The notes: generated from the letters alone by a model not told the origin. 53,978 bases of DNA from UMGS1002 sp045586785 (GCA_045586785.1 JAZNBA010000047.1:1-53978), one strand, 5' to 3'; positions 1 to 8,632 are shown, numbered from the stretch's first letter. Numbers and translations: made by a program.

Positions 1-685
1 ATTTAATATCATCAAAGAGATGGATACTTAATGCTTTACACTGATTTACCGTTTCTTCTGAAGCAAAGTCCGAGCTGAAGCAAGGATACTGTAAATCAAT
101 CGCTTTCGGATTGTTTAAGAAGAACTCTTTCGCTACAGCAGGTGCTATATCTATTTGAGAATCCGTCTGCCAGCCCAGTTGCTCTGCAATGACATTTGCC
201 ACAGCATACACATAGCCGTAATCGGTGTAGTCCCCCCATAAGGTATGCAATGTAGCAAGGACTTGACGATATGTTTTTTGGGATGAAAAAGCGATATATG
301 CTGTGTCTTTTCCGGAATCACTAAAACTATCTTCGTGGTCAGAGACAATGTATCTCAAGTTTCGAATATCCATTCCGCAATCCTTAAGGAAGCGCAAGAG
401 TGTTCGTTGGGTGTTGATAAAGTTATCCGCTTGAGTGGTGTCCTCCGTCAGACAAATGAATGTTCCATCCTCTGTGCTGGCTTCAAGTGCATCATATCGA
501 GAGATGCGATTAATAACAGACGGTCTGGAGTATAATTTGCTTTCAGCGGAATAATCATATTGCTCATCGACTATTACCACAGAAGGAACTTTAGGATCAG
601 TGTTTTCTTTCGGCGTACAGCCGATAATGATTATCATTGATATGACAACCAAACACAATAACGCTATTCTGAAAATTATTTTCAT
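1..685 (-). CDS. putative lipoprotein, C-terminus cut by window edge
   Basis: An open frame of 228 codons runs from an ATG at 685 to the window edge with no stop, so the C-terminus is missing. The N-terminus has a basic start, a hydrophobic stretch (residues about 5-21) and a lipobox ending in I-I-G-C with the lipidated Cys at residue 23, so it should be an exported, lipid-anchored surface protein. The rest is soluble and I do not recognise its family. Its ATG overlaps the TGA of the NTF2-like gene upstream (ATGA, 682-685), which implies translational coupling. Function unknown. Confidence 0.8.
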   Translation of the reverse strand, partial: MKIIFRIALLCLVVISMIIIIGCTPKENTDPKVPSVVIVDEQYDYSAESKLYSRPSVINRISRYDALEASTEDGTFICLTEDTTQADNFINTQRTLLRFLKDCGMDIRNLRYIVSDHEDSFSDSGKDTAYIAFSSQKTYRQVLATLHTLWGDYTDYGYVYAVANVIAEQLGWQTDSQIDIAPAVAKEFFLNNPKAIDLQYPCFSSDFASEETVNQCKALSIHLFDDIK

Positions 686-1050
686 ATTGTCTTTCTTCCA
701 ATCTTCATATCCTGTCGCCACTTTGGAGCTTCGCCATCGTCTGCCCAATATTCATCCATAGCAACGATCTTATCGTCTTTCAGCTTGATGAAGGACGTAA
801 CGTGGAAAGAAGCGGAGCGATCCTTCGGATATACCCGTGTTGCGGTGATAATCATATCGTCCGTCGTGACGATCTTTTCAACCTCGCCATCCCAATCGCC
901 GGGATACTCACAGTTGGCTCTAATAAATTCCTCGACCGTGAAATGCTCATTGGAGCAATGCCAATTCACATAGGCATCGGCGTGGAAATATTCTCTTATC
1001 TTGTCTGCTCTCTGTGCGAGAACGTCAGACCAAAACTGTTGTATGTTCAT
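682..1050 (-). CDS. NTF2-like / SnoaL-type small protein
   Basis: A 122-residue protein with the look of the nuclear transport factor 2-like (SnoaL/DUF4440-type) cone-barrel fold: an N-terminal helix around FWSDVLAQRADKIREYF, a central YVNWHCSNE segment, and a C-terminal strand pair with KLKDDKIVAMDEYWADDG, where the acidic/Trp pattern is typical. The open frame extends further upstream, but the ATG at 1050 overlaps the TAA of the NUDIX gene (TAATG), so I take that as the start. These domains are usually small-molecule-binding or enzymatic; the substrate cannot be inferred. It is the middle gene of a tightly coupled NUDIX / NTF2-like / lipoprotein set. Confidence 0.75.
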   Translation of the reverse strand: MNIQQFWSDVLAQRADKIREYFHADAYVNWHCSNEHFTVEEFIRANCEYPGDWDGEVEKIVTTDDMIITATRVYPKDRSASFHVTSFIKLKDDKIVAMDEYWADDGEAPKWRQDMKIGRKTI

Positions 1051-1553
1051 TATCTTTCGTCCTTGATAAAATGCTTTACTGTATCCGTTGGATTTTTCAG
1101 TTCCGTTCTGAAAAATTCGGGATACATCTTGATGTCCTCGTCGAGCGCAACCCATTTCAGATGCTCCTTGCTGTTATCTTCCGTGAAGCTCTCGCTGATC
1201 GGAGCGAAGTCACTCGGAACTTTCATATAGAAGTAAAATGAAATCTCATAAATCAACTTGCCAAGATTAGAAGGAGCATCACCGTAGAAATAATTTTCGT
1301 GTACAAAGCCAAGACGGTCTATTTCCATCTTAACTCCTGTTTCTTCAAGAACTTCACGAACAATGGCTTCTTCTGCGGTTTCACCGAATTTGATTCTCCC
1401 ACCGACAGAATAGAGATAGTCAACTCTTTCATTGCCTACCATCAGAATCTTTCCGTCTTTCATAATAATGGCGCCCACACGGATATTCAAAATACCATCA
1501 GCGCAGGCTACGCACATATCTTTGTTTATTTTATTTTTCATTCCTTTTAACAT
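1050..1553 (-). CDS. NUDIX hydrolase
   Basis: 167 residues with a complete Nudix box: GGRIKFGE followed by an REVLEETG segment, i.e. the Gx5Ex7REUxEExGU metal-binding signature. The family hydrolyses nucleoside diphosphates linked to another moiety (NDP-sugars, dNTPs, ADP-ribose and others); the substrate here is not evident. The start is uncertain: the ATG at 1553 has a poor ribosome site, and in-frame ATGs follow at 1541 and 1517. A promoter lies 41 bases upstream. First gene of the coupled three-gene set. Confidence 0.85.
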   Translation of the reverse strand: MLKGMKNKINKDMCVACADGILNIRVGAIIMKDGKILMVGNERVDYLYSVGGRIKFGETAEEAIVREVLEETGVKMEIDRLGFVHENYFYGDAPSNLGKLIYEISFYFYMKVPSDFAPISESFTEDNSKEHLKWVALDEDIKMYPEFFRTELKNPTDTVKHFIKDER

Positions 1554-1593
1554 TTTCGACTACAACTGCACATCAAGCAAAAACTGTGGAAGT

Positions 1594-1621
1594 ATTATAT
1601 CACAAAAACGCAAAAATTCAA
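1594..1621 (-). promoter_or_regulatory. sigma-A-type promoter for the NUDIX/NTF2-like/lipoprotein set
   Basis: On the minus strand, TTGAAT (1621-1616), a 16-base spacer and a perfect TATAAT (1599-1594), about 40 bases before the NUDIX start. Confidence 0.6.
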
Positions 1622-1653
1622 GAAACCATAGGTTGAGATAAAAAAGATAAGCA

Positions 1654-2088
1654 TTAACCCAATCGACAATTAAGCTCGTATAGCGCCGTGCGGTTTGAAT
1701 CCCATTTGAGTTTTTTCATTGCCTCATCATAGGTCAACCAAACGCACTCGGCGTGCTCACGAGATATCTTTATATCGTCACGGCACTCAAATCCGAAGGA
1801 ATATTCGGGAATTACATATGTATCCTCGCTCCAATGCCGACGGCATTTTTCAGATATGGCGGTAACAGGAAGATAAGACATACTTTTAAGTTCTATCCAA
1901 GCGTCCGAGCGTACGCCGCCCTCCTCAAACGCTTCCCTCTTTGCCGCTTCAAGCGGCGTTTCAGCATCCTCGCCACCTCCGGCTATGAACTGCCACTCGT
2001 CGCAGTCTGAGCGATGAAACACGCAGTATTTAAGCGCACCGTCAACCATTCGGTACGGTATCGCAAGTATCTGAAAAGGCGCTCTCAT
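1654..2088 (-). CDS. NUDIX hydrolase, NudB-like
   Basis: 144 residues. The Nudix signature is intact: WQFIAGGGEDAET leads into AAKREAFEEGGV. The tryptophan before the box and the short length resemble dATP / dihydroneopterin-triphosphate pyrophosphohydrolases, but that is a family resemblance only. The ATG at 2088 has a GGAG ribosome site about 8 bases upstream. It starts 25 bases after the rsuA stop and is probably co-transcribed with it. A general nucleotide-pool 'house-cleaning' role is the safest reading. Confidence 0.85.
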   Translation of the reverse strand: MRAPFQILAIPYRMVDGALKYCVFHRSDCDEWQFIAGGGEDAETPLEAAKREAFEEGGVRSDAWIELKSMSYLPVTAISEKCRRHWSEDTYVIPEYSFGFECRDDIKISREHAECVWLTYDEAMKKLKWDSNRTALYELNCRLG

Positions 2089-2113
2089 TATTTTATCTCC
2101 AATCAGTACAAAA

Positions 2114-2827
2114 TCATTTCCCGGCTTCTTTCAGCGCGGCAATTTCATCATCGTCAAGATACCGCCACTCGCCGCGTTCAAGCTTATCATCAAGTGTCAA
2201 CGGTCCAAACGTTATACGATCAAGATGAATGATACGGTTATCGTTGACAGCGCCAAACATTCTTTTTATTTGATGATATTTGCCCTCGTGAAGCGTGATA
2301 ATACCGCTTTTACGGTCGTCAAAAAGCTCAACCGTGGCAGGCTTTGTAACGTATCCGTCAGCAAGGCGCAGTCCGTTCTCAAGGGCTTGTCTGTCCTCCT
2401 CGCTGACCTCGCTACGGCAGCCAAAACGGTATTTCTTTTCCACGTGCCGCTTGGGCGCCAACAAGCGGTGCGCCAGCTCGCCGTCATCCGTCAACAGCAC
2501 AAGACCTAACGTATTTTTGTCGAGCCGCCCGCAGGGAAACATTCCCGCGCGACGCGCTTCATCGGGAATAAGCTCAAGCACGGTGGGATCTCGTCCATCC
2601 TCCGTCGCGCTGACATAACCCTCGGGCTTATTCAGCATTATGTATACGTGCTCACGGTAGATAACTCTCACACCGTCAAAGCAGACAATATCCTTTTCGG
2701 GATCTATTTGTCTCGCCGTATTTTTCTCTGCAACACCGTTTACGGTTATTCTGCCCGCCTTAGCGACTCGCCCCGCCTCGCTTCTCGTTGCAAGCGAACA
2801 TACGGACAACAGCTTATCTATTCTCAT
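2114..2827 (-). CDS. rsuA: RsuA-family 16S rRNA pseudouridine synthase
   Basis: 237 residues. An N-terminal S4 RNA-binding domain (RIDKLLSVCSLATRSEA, residues about 2-60) is followed by the RsuA/RluB/E/F catalytic domain with MLNKPEGYVSA and the GRLDKNTLGLVLLTDDG motif, whose Asp is the catalytic nucleophile of the family. RsuA converts U516 of 16S rRNA to pseudouridine in E. coli. The start ATG at 2827 has a strong GGGGAGGAA ribosome site at 2831-2839. It lies just downstream of the membrane microprotein gene and upstream of a NUDIX gene. RsuA rather than RluB is chosen by motif details and because a better RluB candidate occurs at 45001. Confidence 0.88.
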   Translation of the reverse strand: MRIDKLLSVCSLATRSEAGRVAKAGRITVNGVAEKNTARQIDPEKDIVCFDGVRVIYREHVYIMLNKPEGYVSATEDGRDPTVLELIPDEARRAGMFPCGRLDKNTLGLVLLTDDGELAHRLLAPKRHVEKKYRFGCRSEVSEEDRQALENGLRLADGYVTKPATVELFDDRKSGIITLHEGKYHQIKRMFGAVNDNRIIHLDRITFGPLTLDDKLERGEWRYLDDDEIAALKEAGK

Positions 2828-2846
2828 AACTTCCTCCCCAAGACTA

Positions 2847-2939
2847 TCAAGCTACGCCCATAAATGCCATAACAAACGACACCAGCATCAAAAGTCCGAC
2901 ACCAAAGCCTACAAAAAGCTCTGTAAAAATTTTGCGCAT
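2847..2939 (-). CDS. 30-residue hydrophobic membrane microprotein
   Basis: A 30-codon frame (ATG 2939, TGA ending at 2847) preceded by an excellent ribosome site, GGAGGTG with its last G 5 bases before the ATG (2944-2950). The peptide starts MRKIFTELF and is then one continuous hydrophobic segment of about 20 residues rich in Gly, Val, Met and Phe, ending GVA. This predicts a single-pass membrane peptide with a short cytoplasmic basic end. It begins the rsuA-NUDIX transcription unit. I do not recognise the family; it resembles the short transmembrane peptides often missed by gene callers. Translation is inferred from the ribosome site. Confidence 0.6.
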   Translation of the reverse strand: MRKIFTELFVGFGVGLLMLVSFVMAFMGVA

Positions 2940-3046
2940 ATTACACCTCCGAATATTTTTCTTCGATGTAATGATAGTCTTTAATTTCCAAATTTATGCA
3001 ATTGCAATATTATGCAAACTTGTTTTTTCGAATTTTCGTATAGTTA

Positions 3047-3075
3047 TTGACTTCAAAGTAATTCTATGGCATAAT
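3047..3075 (+). promoter_or_regulatory. promoter of the beta-galactosidase gene
   Basis: TTGACT (3047-3052), a 17-base spacer and CATAAT (3070-3075), 41 bases before the start codon. The region from 2951 to 3046 is AT-rich and must also hold the divergent microprotein/rsuA promoter, which I could not place with confidence. I see no obvious operator palindrome. Confidence 0.65.
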
Positions 3076-3116
3076 TATACTATAAAAATAGTTATAAATC
3101 AAGGAGGAGTTTAATT

Positions 3117-6100
3117 TTGAAGTTCAAATATAACTACCATCGTGATCTGAACACTCTGCACGTCGGATGCGAAAAGCCCCGTGCATATTTTATTCCATAC
3201 GAAAATGCTGACGCCGCCGCCCAAGGTATCCGCGGCGCTTCCGCGCGCTTTGTTAATCTGTGCGGAGATTGGAATTTCCGTTACTATCCTTCCGTTAACA
3301 ATATCGATAATTTCACAGCCGACAGCTTTGACACATCAAGCATGGAAACCATGACGGTTCCGCGTTCATGGCAAAGCGTTCTCGGTCGCGGCTACGACAC
3401 CCCCAACTACACAAATGTAAACTATCCCTACCCTGTAGATCCCCCTCATGTACCCGATGACATTCCCTGCGCGCTTTATTCTCGTACGTTTGAGATGGAT
3501 GAGCAATCGCTGGTATCACGCAACATTTACATAAATTTTGAGGGTGTTGACTCTTGTTTTTATCTGTTTGTGAACAACAAGCTTGCAGCATACAGTCAAG
3601 TCAGCCATATGACAAGCGAGATAGATATTACATCTTATCTCACCGCGGGAACCAACGAACTCAAGGTATTCGTACTGAAATGGTGTGACGGCTCCTATCT
3701 TGAGGACCAGGATAAATACCGCTTCTCCGGTATTTTCCGTGAGGTATATCTGTTGCTCCGAGACAAGGTACATATCAAGGATATTTATGTCCGCACCGAG
3801 CTCAACACAAATTATTCCCAGGGCGTAGTTTCCGCCGAGGTAGAGCTGACCGGCTCTGCACAGCTTGATTACTATCTTACCACTCCTGCAGGTGATGAAA
3901 TTTCGGGTGGCAGTATATGTCTTAACAACAGCGGAAAATTTGAGCTCATCGTTCCCAAGCCCGCGCTGTGGTCGGACGAATTACCGCAGCTCTACAAGCT
4001 TTACGTCAAGTGCGGCGATGAATACATCTGTATTCCTTGTGGCTTCCGTCATATAGTCGTACGCGACAAAGTAGTTTATATCAACGGCCAGAAGGTCAAG
4101 GCACGCGGTGTAAACCGTCACGACAGCCATCCCATTTTGGGTTCCGCAACGCCTTACGACCACATGCTGCGCGACTTATACATTATGAAGGCTCACAACG
4201 TAAACATGATACGTACCAGCCACTACCCCAACGATCCAAGACTTTACGATCTGTGCGATATGCTCGGTCTTTACGTCTGCGATGAGGCTGATATCGAAAC
4301 TCACGGCATGCAGCGCATCGGCAACTGGGACGGACTTACCGACAGTCCCGACTGGACCGAAGCTTATCTGGATCGCGCAGAGCGTATGTTCGAGCGCGAC
4401 AAGAACCATGCCTGCATCATCATGTGGTCGGTCGGAAATGAATCCGGCGTGGGTCGCAACCATCGCGCAATGGCTGATTATTTCCATGCACGTATGCCCG
4501 GCTGTATCGTTCACAGCGAGGATATTTCCCGCCGTCTGCATAACAACCTTGCCTCAGAAGATAAAACAGTCCGCGCAAACGTAGAATGCGATTATATTGA
4601 TATTGAAAGCCGCATGTATCCCTCCCCCGATGAGTGTCTGCGCGACTATCTCACAGGCAAAACATATTTAAAGCCGCTCTTCCTGTGCGAATACTCGCAT
4701 GCAATGGGCAACGGTCCCGGATGCCTTGGAGAATATTGGGATATGATACTCTCGCACGACAGCTTTTTCGGCGGCTGTGTCTGGGAATTCATAGATCACT
4801 CAGTAGCTATTGGAGATAATATCTATGCCGATCCCCACTACACCTACGGCGGCGACTTTGGCGACAAGCCCAACGACGGTAACTTCTGCGTCGACGGACT
4901 GGTTTATCCCGACAGACGTCCTCACACAGGTCTGCTGGAGTACAAACAGGCTATCAAGCCGTTCCGCATCGAAGGATATGACAGCGAGACCGGCTATATA
5001 AAGATCCGCAACCTGCGGTTCTTCACCGATCTCTCGGATCTTGATCTGTACTGGAAGTTCGTGCGCAACGGCAAAACAGTGTCCGAGGGCAGACTCCCCG
5101 CACTGAACATCCCCGCACAAAAAGTACGCCGTCTCAAGCTGGCGACCGCTCCCTCGGGCGACGACCTCACGCTTGACATTTCTCTGCGCCAGAACATCAG
5201 CCGTCCTTGGGCAGACGTTGGTTATGAGGTTGGTTCTCACCAGATAGTTGTTTCGGAATTTGACGGCACCCGTCAGCTCACTATTCCCGCAACCGCAAAA
5301 TTATCGGCAAACGAGAGCGACACCGCAATTACCGTTGTTGCAGGAGAAACCCGCTATACGGTTGATAAGGTACACGGTCTGATTGCTTCTGTCATAGACC
5401 ACGGTCGTGAGCTTATCACAGATCCTTTGACTCCCACCGTATGGCGCGCCCCTACCGATAACGATCGTAAGATAAAAGCGAATTGGTATAACGAAGGTTA
5501 TGACAGAGCAAGCGTTAAATGCTACTCCTGTGCACTTGATACTACCGACGCCACATCTGCTGTTGTTCGCGCCGAGCTGTCACTGGGCGGTCACACTAAG
5601 GCTCCTCTGCTGTGGATAAGCGCCGCTTACACATTCTATGCCGCGGGCGGAATCAAGATAGATATGAGCGTTAAGGTTCGTGACGGACTTCCCGAGCTGC
5701 CTCGTTTCGGAATCCAGTTCAATATGCCCGAGGGGACGGAAAATCTCCGTTACTTTGGACGTGGTCCTGTGGAAAGCTATATTGACAAGCGTCTGGCATC
5801 TAAGCTGGGTGAGTATACAACTACAGTCACCGACCATTTTGAGCCTTACGTTCGTCCCCAAGAAAATATGGCGCATGCCGACACACGCTGGTGCGCGGTA
5901 ACCTCGTTGACAGGTCACGGCCTGCTTGCGGTTCGCACAGAAAAGCCCTTCAGCTTCAACTGCTCACATTTCACGCCCGCACAGCTCACAGCAACTCGTC
6001 ACAACTACGAGCTCAAGCCGTTGAGTGACACTGTTGTCAATATTGACTACCGTCACGCTGGCATAGGTTCCAACTCTTGTGGTCCTGTACTCAAGGAATG

Positions 6101-6197
6101 CTGGAGACTGAGCGAAAAGCAGTTCAACTTCTCTGTTCGTTTGATGCCCACATTTATCGCAGATGTCGATCCCTATAAGGAAATAGGAAAAATCTAA
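3117..6197 (+). CDS. lacZ: beta-galactosidase, glycoside hydrolase family 2 (LacZ type)
   Basis: 1026 residues, the length of E. coli LacZ, with the full GH2 architecture: jelly-roll sugar-binding domain, Ig-like domain, TIM barrel, second Ig-like domain and C-terminal beta-sandwich. The acid/base residue is Glu442 in WSVGNESG and the nucleophile is Glu525 in LFLCEYSHAMGNGPG. There is no signal peptide, so it acts in the cytoplasm and hydrolyses lactose or other beta-galactosides after uptake. The start is a TTG: AAGGAGGAG at 3101-3109 is correctly spaced for it and there is no nearby in-frame ATG. It stands alone, between its own promoter and a terminator, with no transporter or regulator beside it. 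Confidence 0.97.
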   Translation: MKFKYNYHRDLNTLHVGCEKPRAYFIPYENADAAAQGIRGASARFVNLCGDWNFRYYPSVNNIDNFTADSFDTSSMETMTVPRSWQSVLGRGYDTPNYTNVNYPYPVDPPHVPDDIPCALYSRTFEMDEQSLVSRNIYINFEGVDSCFYLFVNNKLAAYSQVSHMTSEIDITSYLTAGTNELKVFVLKWCDGSYLEDQDKYRFSGIFREVYLLLRDKVHIKDIYVRTELNTNYSQGVVSAEVELTGSAQLDYYLTTPAGDEISGGSICLNNSGKFELIVPKPALWSDELPQLYKLYVKCGDEYICIPCGFRHIVVRDKVVYINGQKVKARGVNRHDSHPILGSATPYDHMLRDLYIMKAHNVNMIRTSHYPNDPRLYDLCDMLGLYVCDEADIETHGMQRIGNWDGLTDSPDWTEAYLDRAERMFERDKNHACIIMWSVGNESGVGRNHRAMADYFHARMPGCIVHSEDISRRLHNNLASEDKTVRANVECDYIDIESRMYPSPDECLRDYLTGKTYLKPLFLCEYSHAMGNGPGCLGEYWDMILSHDSFFGGCVWEFIDHSVAIGDNIYADPHYTYGGDFGDKPNDGNFCVDGLVYPDRRPHTGLLEYKQAIKPFRIEGYDSETGYIKIRNLRFFTDLSDLDLYWKFVRNGKTVSEGRLPALNIPAQKVRRLKLATAPSGDDLTLDISLRQNISRPWADVGYEVGSHQIVVSEFDGTRQLTIPATAKLSANESDTAITVVAGETRYTVDKVHGLIASVIDHGRELITDPLTPTVWRAPTDNDRKIKANWYNEGYDRASVKCYSCALDTTDATSAVVRAELSLGGHTKAPLLWISAAYTFYAAGGIKIDMSVKVRDGLPELPRFGIQFNMPEGTENLRYFGRGPVESYIDKRLASKLGEYTTTVTDHFEPYVRPQENMAHADTRWCAVTSLTGHGLLAVRTEKPFSFNCSHFTPAQLTATRHNYELKPLSDTVVNIDYRHAGIGSNSCGPVLKECWRLSEKQFNFSVRLMPTFIADVDPYKEIGKI

Positions 6198-6208
6198 ATA
6201 CAAAATCA

Positions 6209-6236
6209 GGGACTGAGTTGAAATCAACTCAGTCCC
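6209..6236. terminator. bidirectional terminator hairpin between lacZ and the TIR gene
   Basis: A perfect 12-bp stem, GGGACTGAGTTG / CAACTCAGTCCC, with an AAAT loop, 11 bases after the lacZ stop and 6 bases before the end of the convergent TIR gene. The flanking T/A runs are short on both sides. Confidence 0.8.
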
Positions 6237-6242
6237 AATTAT

Positions 6243-7793
6243 TTATAAAACATAAGTAAAGATCACAAAAAATGCAACTGCCGCCAACAGTACCAATCCA
6301 ATTCCAAATCCCCACAAACCTTTAATTATCTTAGCATTTTTATTATATCGCTCCATCATCATGTCATACTTGATTTGATCCCGGCGTTTTAATTCCAAAG
6401 CATCCTCATACCGCAGTTTTAAAGTTTTGCACTCCATTATCTGAGCGGCGGAATCCTTGTATTCCGGTATTCTTTCAAAAAGCTCAATTGCCTGCATGAT
6501 AGATTCAATTTTTGTTTGTATGTTATCACATTCCGCTGTTTTCTTTTTTAATGCAAGTGAATATATGCTTTCCAGTGATCTGTTTTTGGCTCTGTTCGAT
6601 GAATCCATCAAATCAGCAACCCACGCTCCTTTGCCAAAATGTAATGCTTTTTGATAATTTTTATTGCTATCAAATGGAGTCAAGGAATACGCAAGTTGAT
6701 CCTGCTTTTTTATTTTAAGCTCTGCCATTAGCTTTCCGAGATATGCACGTGCGTTCTCGGGATCAAAATTAAGCACCTGCTCACAAAACAAGTCCGCACG
6801 TTCAAATTCACCGTCCGCCAAAGCCATAAACGCTCTTTTGAGCAACGCTGCCGATTTAGAAGAAGCTTCGGAGGTTGCTTCTGTATCATTGGAAGCTTTG
6901 GGCGATATGATCTTTTTTATTCCTCGGATAAGGTCCTGCTCGAAGCCTATCTTTGACATATCCTGAGCCTGAATATAAGCAAATTCCGTAGGCATATCGT
7001 ACGGGTCCATATCTCTGTACATAGGGATTATCGTCTTATTTTCGCCGTTTTTAACAAGCGCCAAATATCGCGCCCATTCGTTTTTCACCCATACAGCTTC
7101 AAAATATTCTTTTTTTGTTCCGAGAACAAGCATGACGCGTGCAGAATTGAGTGCAGCAAAAATATAGGGCTCATATTCTTGGCCAAGCTTATCCTCAAGC
7201 GTAATTCGAGATAAAAATACTCTGTAGCCTTCCCTTGTAAGTTTATTGTAAATATCGGTAGCAAGAACACTGTCCAGCGTTCTTCGCCCGAGTGCGTCAG
7301 TCTCTTTATAACAAATAAAAATGTCAAACGGATCTTCTCTTTTGGATATTGAAAGTATACCCTTCTGAACTTCATCGATGGCACGAGCTTCCTGCTCGTA
7401 AATAATGCGTTGTAGACCGTCAGCATATTTGATAGTCGAAATATAATCCTCATCAGAAAAGATAGACGCAAACTGAGCTCGGTTGACGGTCGGCATATGC
7501 TTATGTGTGGTTGGATCTTCAACGTATTCTATTCCATAACGACACAGCACAAGCGACCAATAGCTTTCCGCGTCTGTATTGTCCACTGCCAATATCTGCT
7601 CATATATGGACATAGCCGCATCAAACTCATTGTTACGACGAAAATGGCTCGCTCTATCATAAAGATTAGCCTTCCGCTCATCGTCAAGACGAGGAAGCGT
7701 TTGTTTTGTTCCGCAATATTCACATGTGGCAATAGAACTCGCGCTGTCTATATCCAAACTTCCGCCGCACACCTTACACTTAAATATAGCCAT
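6243..7793 (-). CDS. zinc-ribbon / TPR / TIR-domain protein with C-terminal membrane anchor
   Basis: 516 residues from the ATG at 7793, chosen because GGAGG at 7799-7803 fits it and the peptide begins directly with a zinc ribbon (C6-x2-C9 ... C24-x2-C27). A short TPR-like helical region follows (about 40-90). Then comes a TIR domain from about residue 156 with the characteristic FDIFICYKE first strand, ITLEDKLGQEYEPYIFAAL and the WVKNEWARYL helix. More TPR-like helices follow (about 310-480), and a transmembrane segment lies near the C-terminus (about 490-512). TIR domains in bacteria can cleave NAD+ or make cyclic ADP-ribose signals, including in anti-phage defence, but many have no known role; I cannot assign one here. 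It has its own near-consensus promoter. No ThsA-like or other known effector partner is adjacent. Confidence 0.85.
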   Translation of the reverse strand: MAIFKCKVCGGSLDIDSASSIATCEYCGTKQTLPRLDDERKANLYDRASHFRRNNEFDAAMSIYEQILAVDNTDAESYWSLVLCRYGIEYVEDPTTHKHMPTVNRAQFASIFSDEDYISTIKYADGLQRIIYEQEARAIDEVQKGILSISKREDPFDIFICYKETDALGRRTLDSVLATDIYNKLTREGYRVFLSRITLEDKLGQEYEPYIFAALNSARVMLVLGTKKEYFEAVWVKNEWARYLALVKNGENKTIIPMYRDMDPYDMPTEFAYIQAQDMSKIGFEQDLIRGIKKIISPKASNDTEATSEASSKSAALLKRAFMALADGEFERADLFCEQVLNFDPENARAYLGKLMAELKIKKQDQLAYSLTPFDSNKNYQKALHFGKGAWVADLMDSSNRAKNRSLESIYSLALKKKTAECDNIQTKIESIMQAIELFERIPEYKDSAAQIMECKTLKLRYEDALELKRRDQIKYDMMMERYNKNAKIIKGLWGFGIGLVLLAAVAFFVIFTYVL

Positions 7794-7821
7794 GTCTGCC
7801 TCCGAAAACATTATTGTTATT

Positions 7822-7850
7822 ATTATAACACTATTAAAGTAACTTGTCAA
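7822..7850 (-). promoter_or_regulatory. consensus sigma-A promoter of the TIR gene
   Basis: On the minus strand, TTGACA (7850-7845), a 17-base spacer and TATAAT (7827-7822): a perfect match to the housekeeping consensus, starting 28 bases before the TIR gene. Confidence 0.8.
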
Positions 7851-7855
7851 ATATA

Positions 7856-7883
7856 AAAATCAGCAACCGAGATTGCTGATTTT
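7856..7883 (-). terminator. terminator after the membrane-anchored unknown
   Basis: An 11-bp stem, AAAATCAGCAA with TTGCTGATTTT, around a 6-base loop. It runs into T residues on the minus strand, directly after the stop of the 7890-8615 gene, and separates that gene from the TIR gene's own promoter. Confidence 0.8.
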
Positions 7884-7889
7884 AATTTA

Positions 7890-8615
7890 TCATGGTGCTT
7901 CAAACTCAACAACTGCCTTGAACATACTTACGCTTCGCGCATATATATCCTCTTTACTGGTCTCACCGAAAACATACGGTTTTAATAAACAAATCACTGT
8001 ATCCTCAGGCAATATTTTCAAAACATCGTAATACTGATACATTGCGGTATCTCCAAGTCTGACTCCGAAATCCCCAACAGCGCCGTCTGGTATCTCGCCA
8101 AAAATATCTGTAAGGGTTTTCAGTCTATCACTGTTTGCAAGGCTTTCGTACAACCACGGATCAAGAAAACAAAGCGCAAACTCTCCGGTTATGAGCATAT
8201 TGGAATAATTTGAATATTCATTGGTATAGTATTGTCGATTGATACTATACTTGGGATTTCCATTTTCGTCAGTCTCAGCCTCCATATCTTTTATTTGCTG
8301 CTCTGACGCAACCTGATATGTAATAAGCTCGGTATATTTGCGGCCATCTCCGTTGAAATCCTCGGGCATAACATAGTTAAGCACATTACGGACATTTTCA
8401 TGCTCGCTTCCCATCATAAGAAAAGGGCCCGAATACAAGACCGTAATGTCCTGTTTATCATCCGTAGCACACATTTGAAGTGTACATACCAATAATACTA
8501 TTGAAATAAACAGCACTATAATGGTCGGCACTTTATAATGATACCAGTAGTTATCCAGCCATTTTAAGAATTTACTGTTATCTTTAATTTCAGCAGCAGA
8601 AATTTTATCTTCCAT
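7890..8615 (-). CDS. membrane-anchored protein of unknown function
   Basis: 241 residues: a cytoplasmic N-terminus of about 27 residues (with KFLKWLDNYWYHYK), one transmembrane segment (about 29-48), then an extracytoplasmic domain of about 190 residues. The segment ITGEFALCFLDPWLYESL recalls parts of solute-binding proteins, but I do not recognise the family. GAGGT lies about 4 bases before the ATG. No promoter is visible in the 20 bases separating it from the greA terminator, so it may depend on read-through from greA or on an internal promoter. Function unknown. Confidence 0.75.
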   Translation of the reverse strand: MEDKISAAEIKDNSKFLKWLDNYWYHYKVPTIIVLFISIVLLVCTLQMCATDDKQDITVLYSGPFLMMGSEHENVRNVLNYVMPEDFNGDGRKYTELITYQVASEQQIKDMEAETDENGNPKYSINRQYYTNEYSNYSNMLITGEFALCFLDPWLYESLANSDRLKTLTDIFGEIPDGAVGDFGVRLGDTAMYQYYDVLKILPEDTVICLLKPYVFGETSKEDIYARSVSMFKAVVEFEAP

Positions 8616-8632
8616 TTCGACCTCTTTTTTGA

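Noticed and set aside
6243..8615. A Thoeris-type or other two-gene TIR defence operon
   Set aside because: The neighbouring 7890-8615 gene is separated by a terminator and has no NAD-binding or effector motif; the TIR gene has its own promoter. There is no ThsA-like gene.
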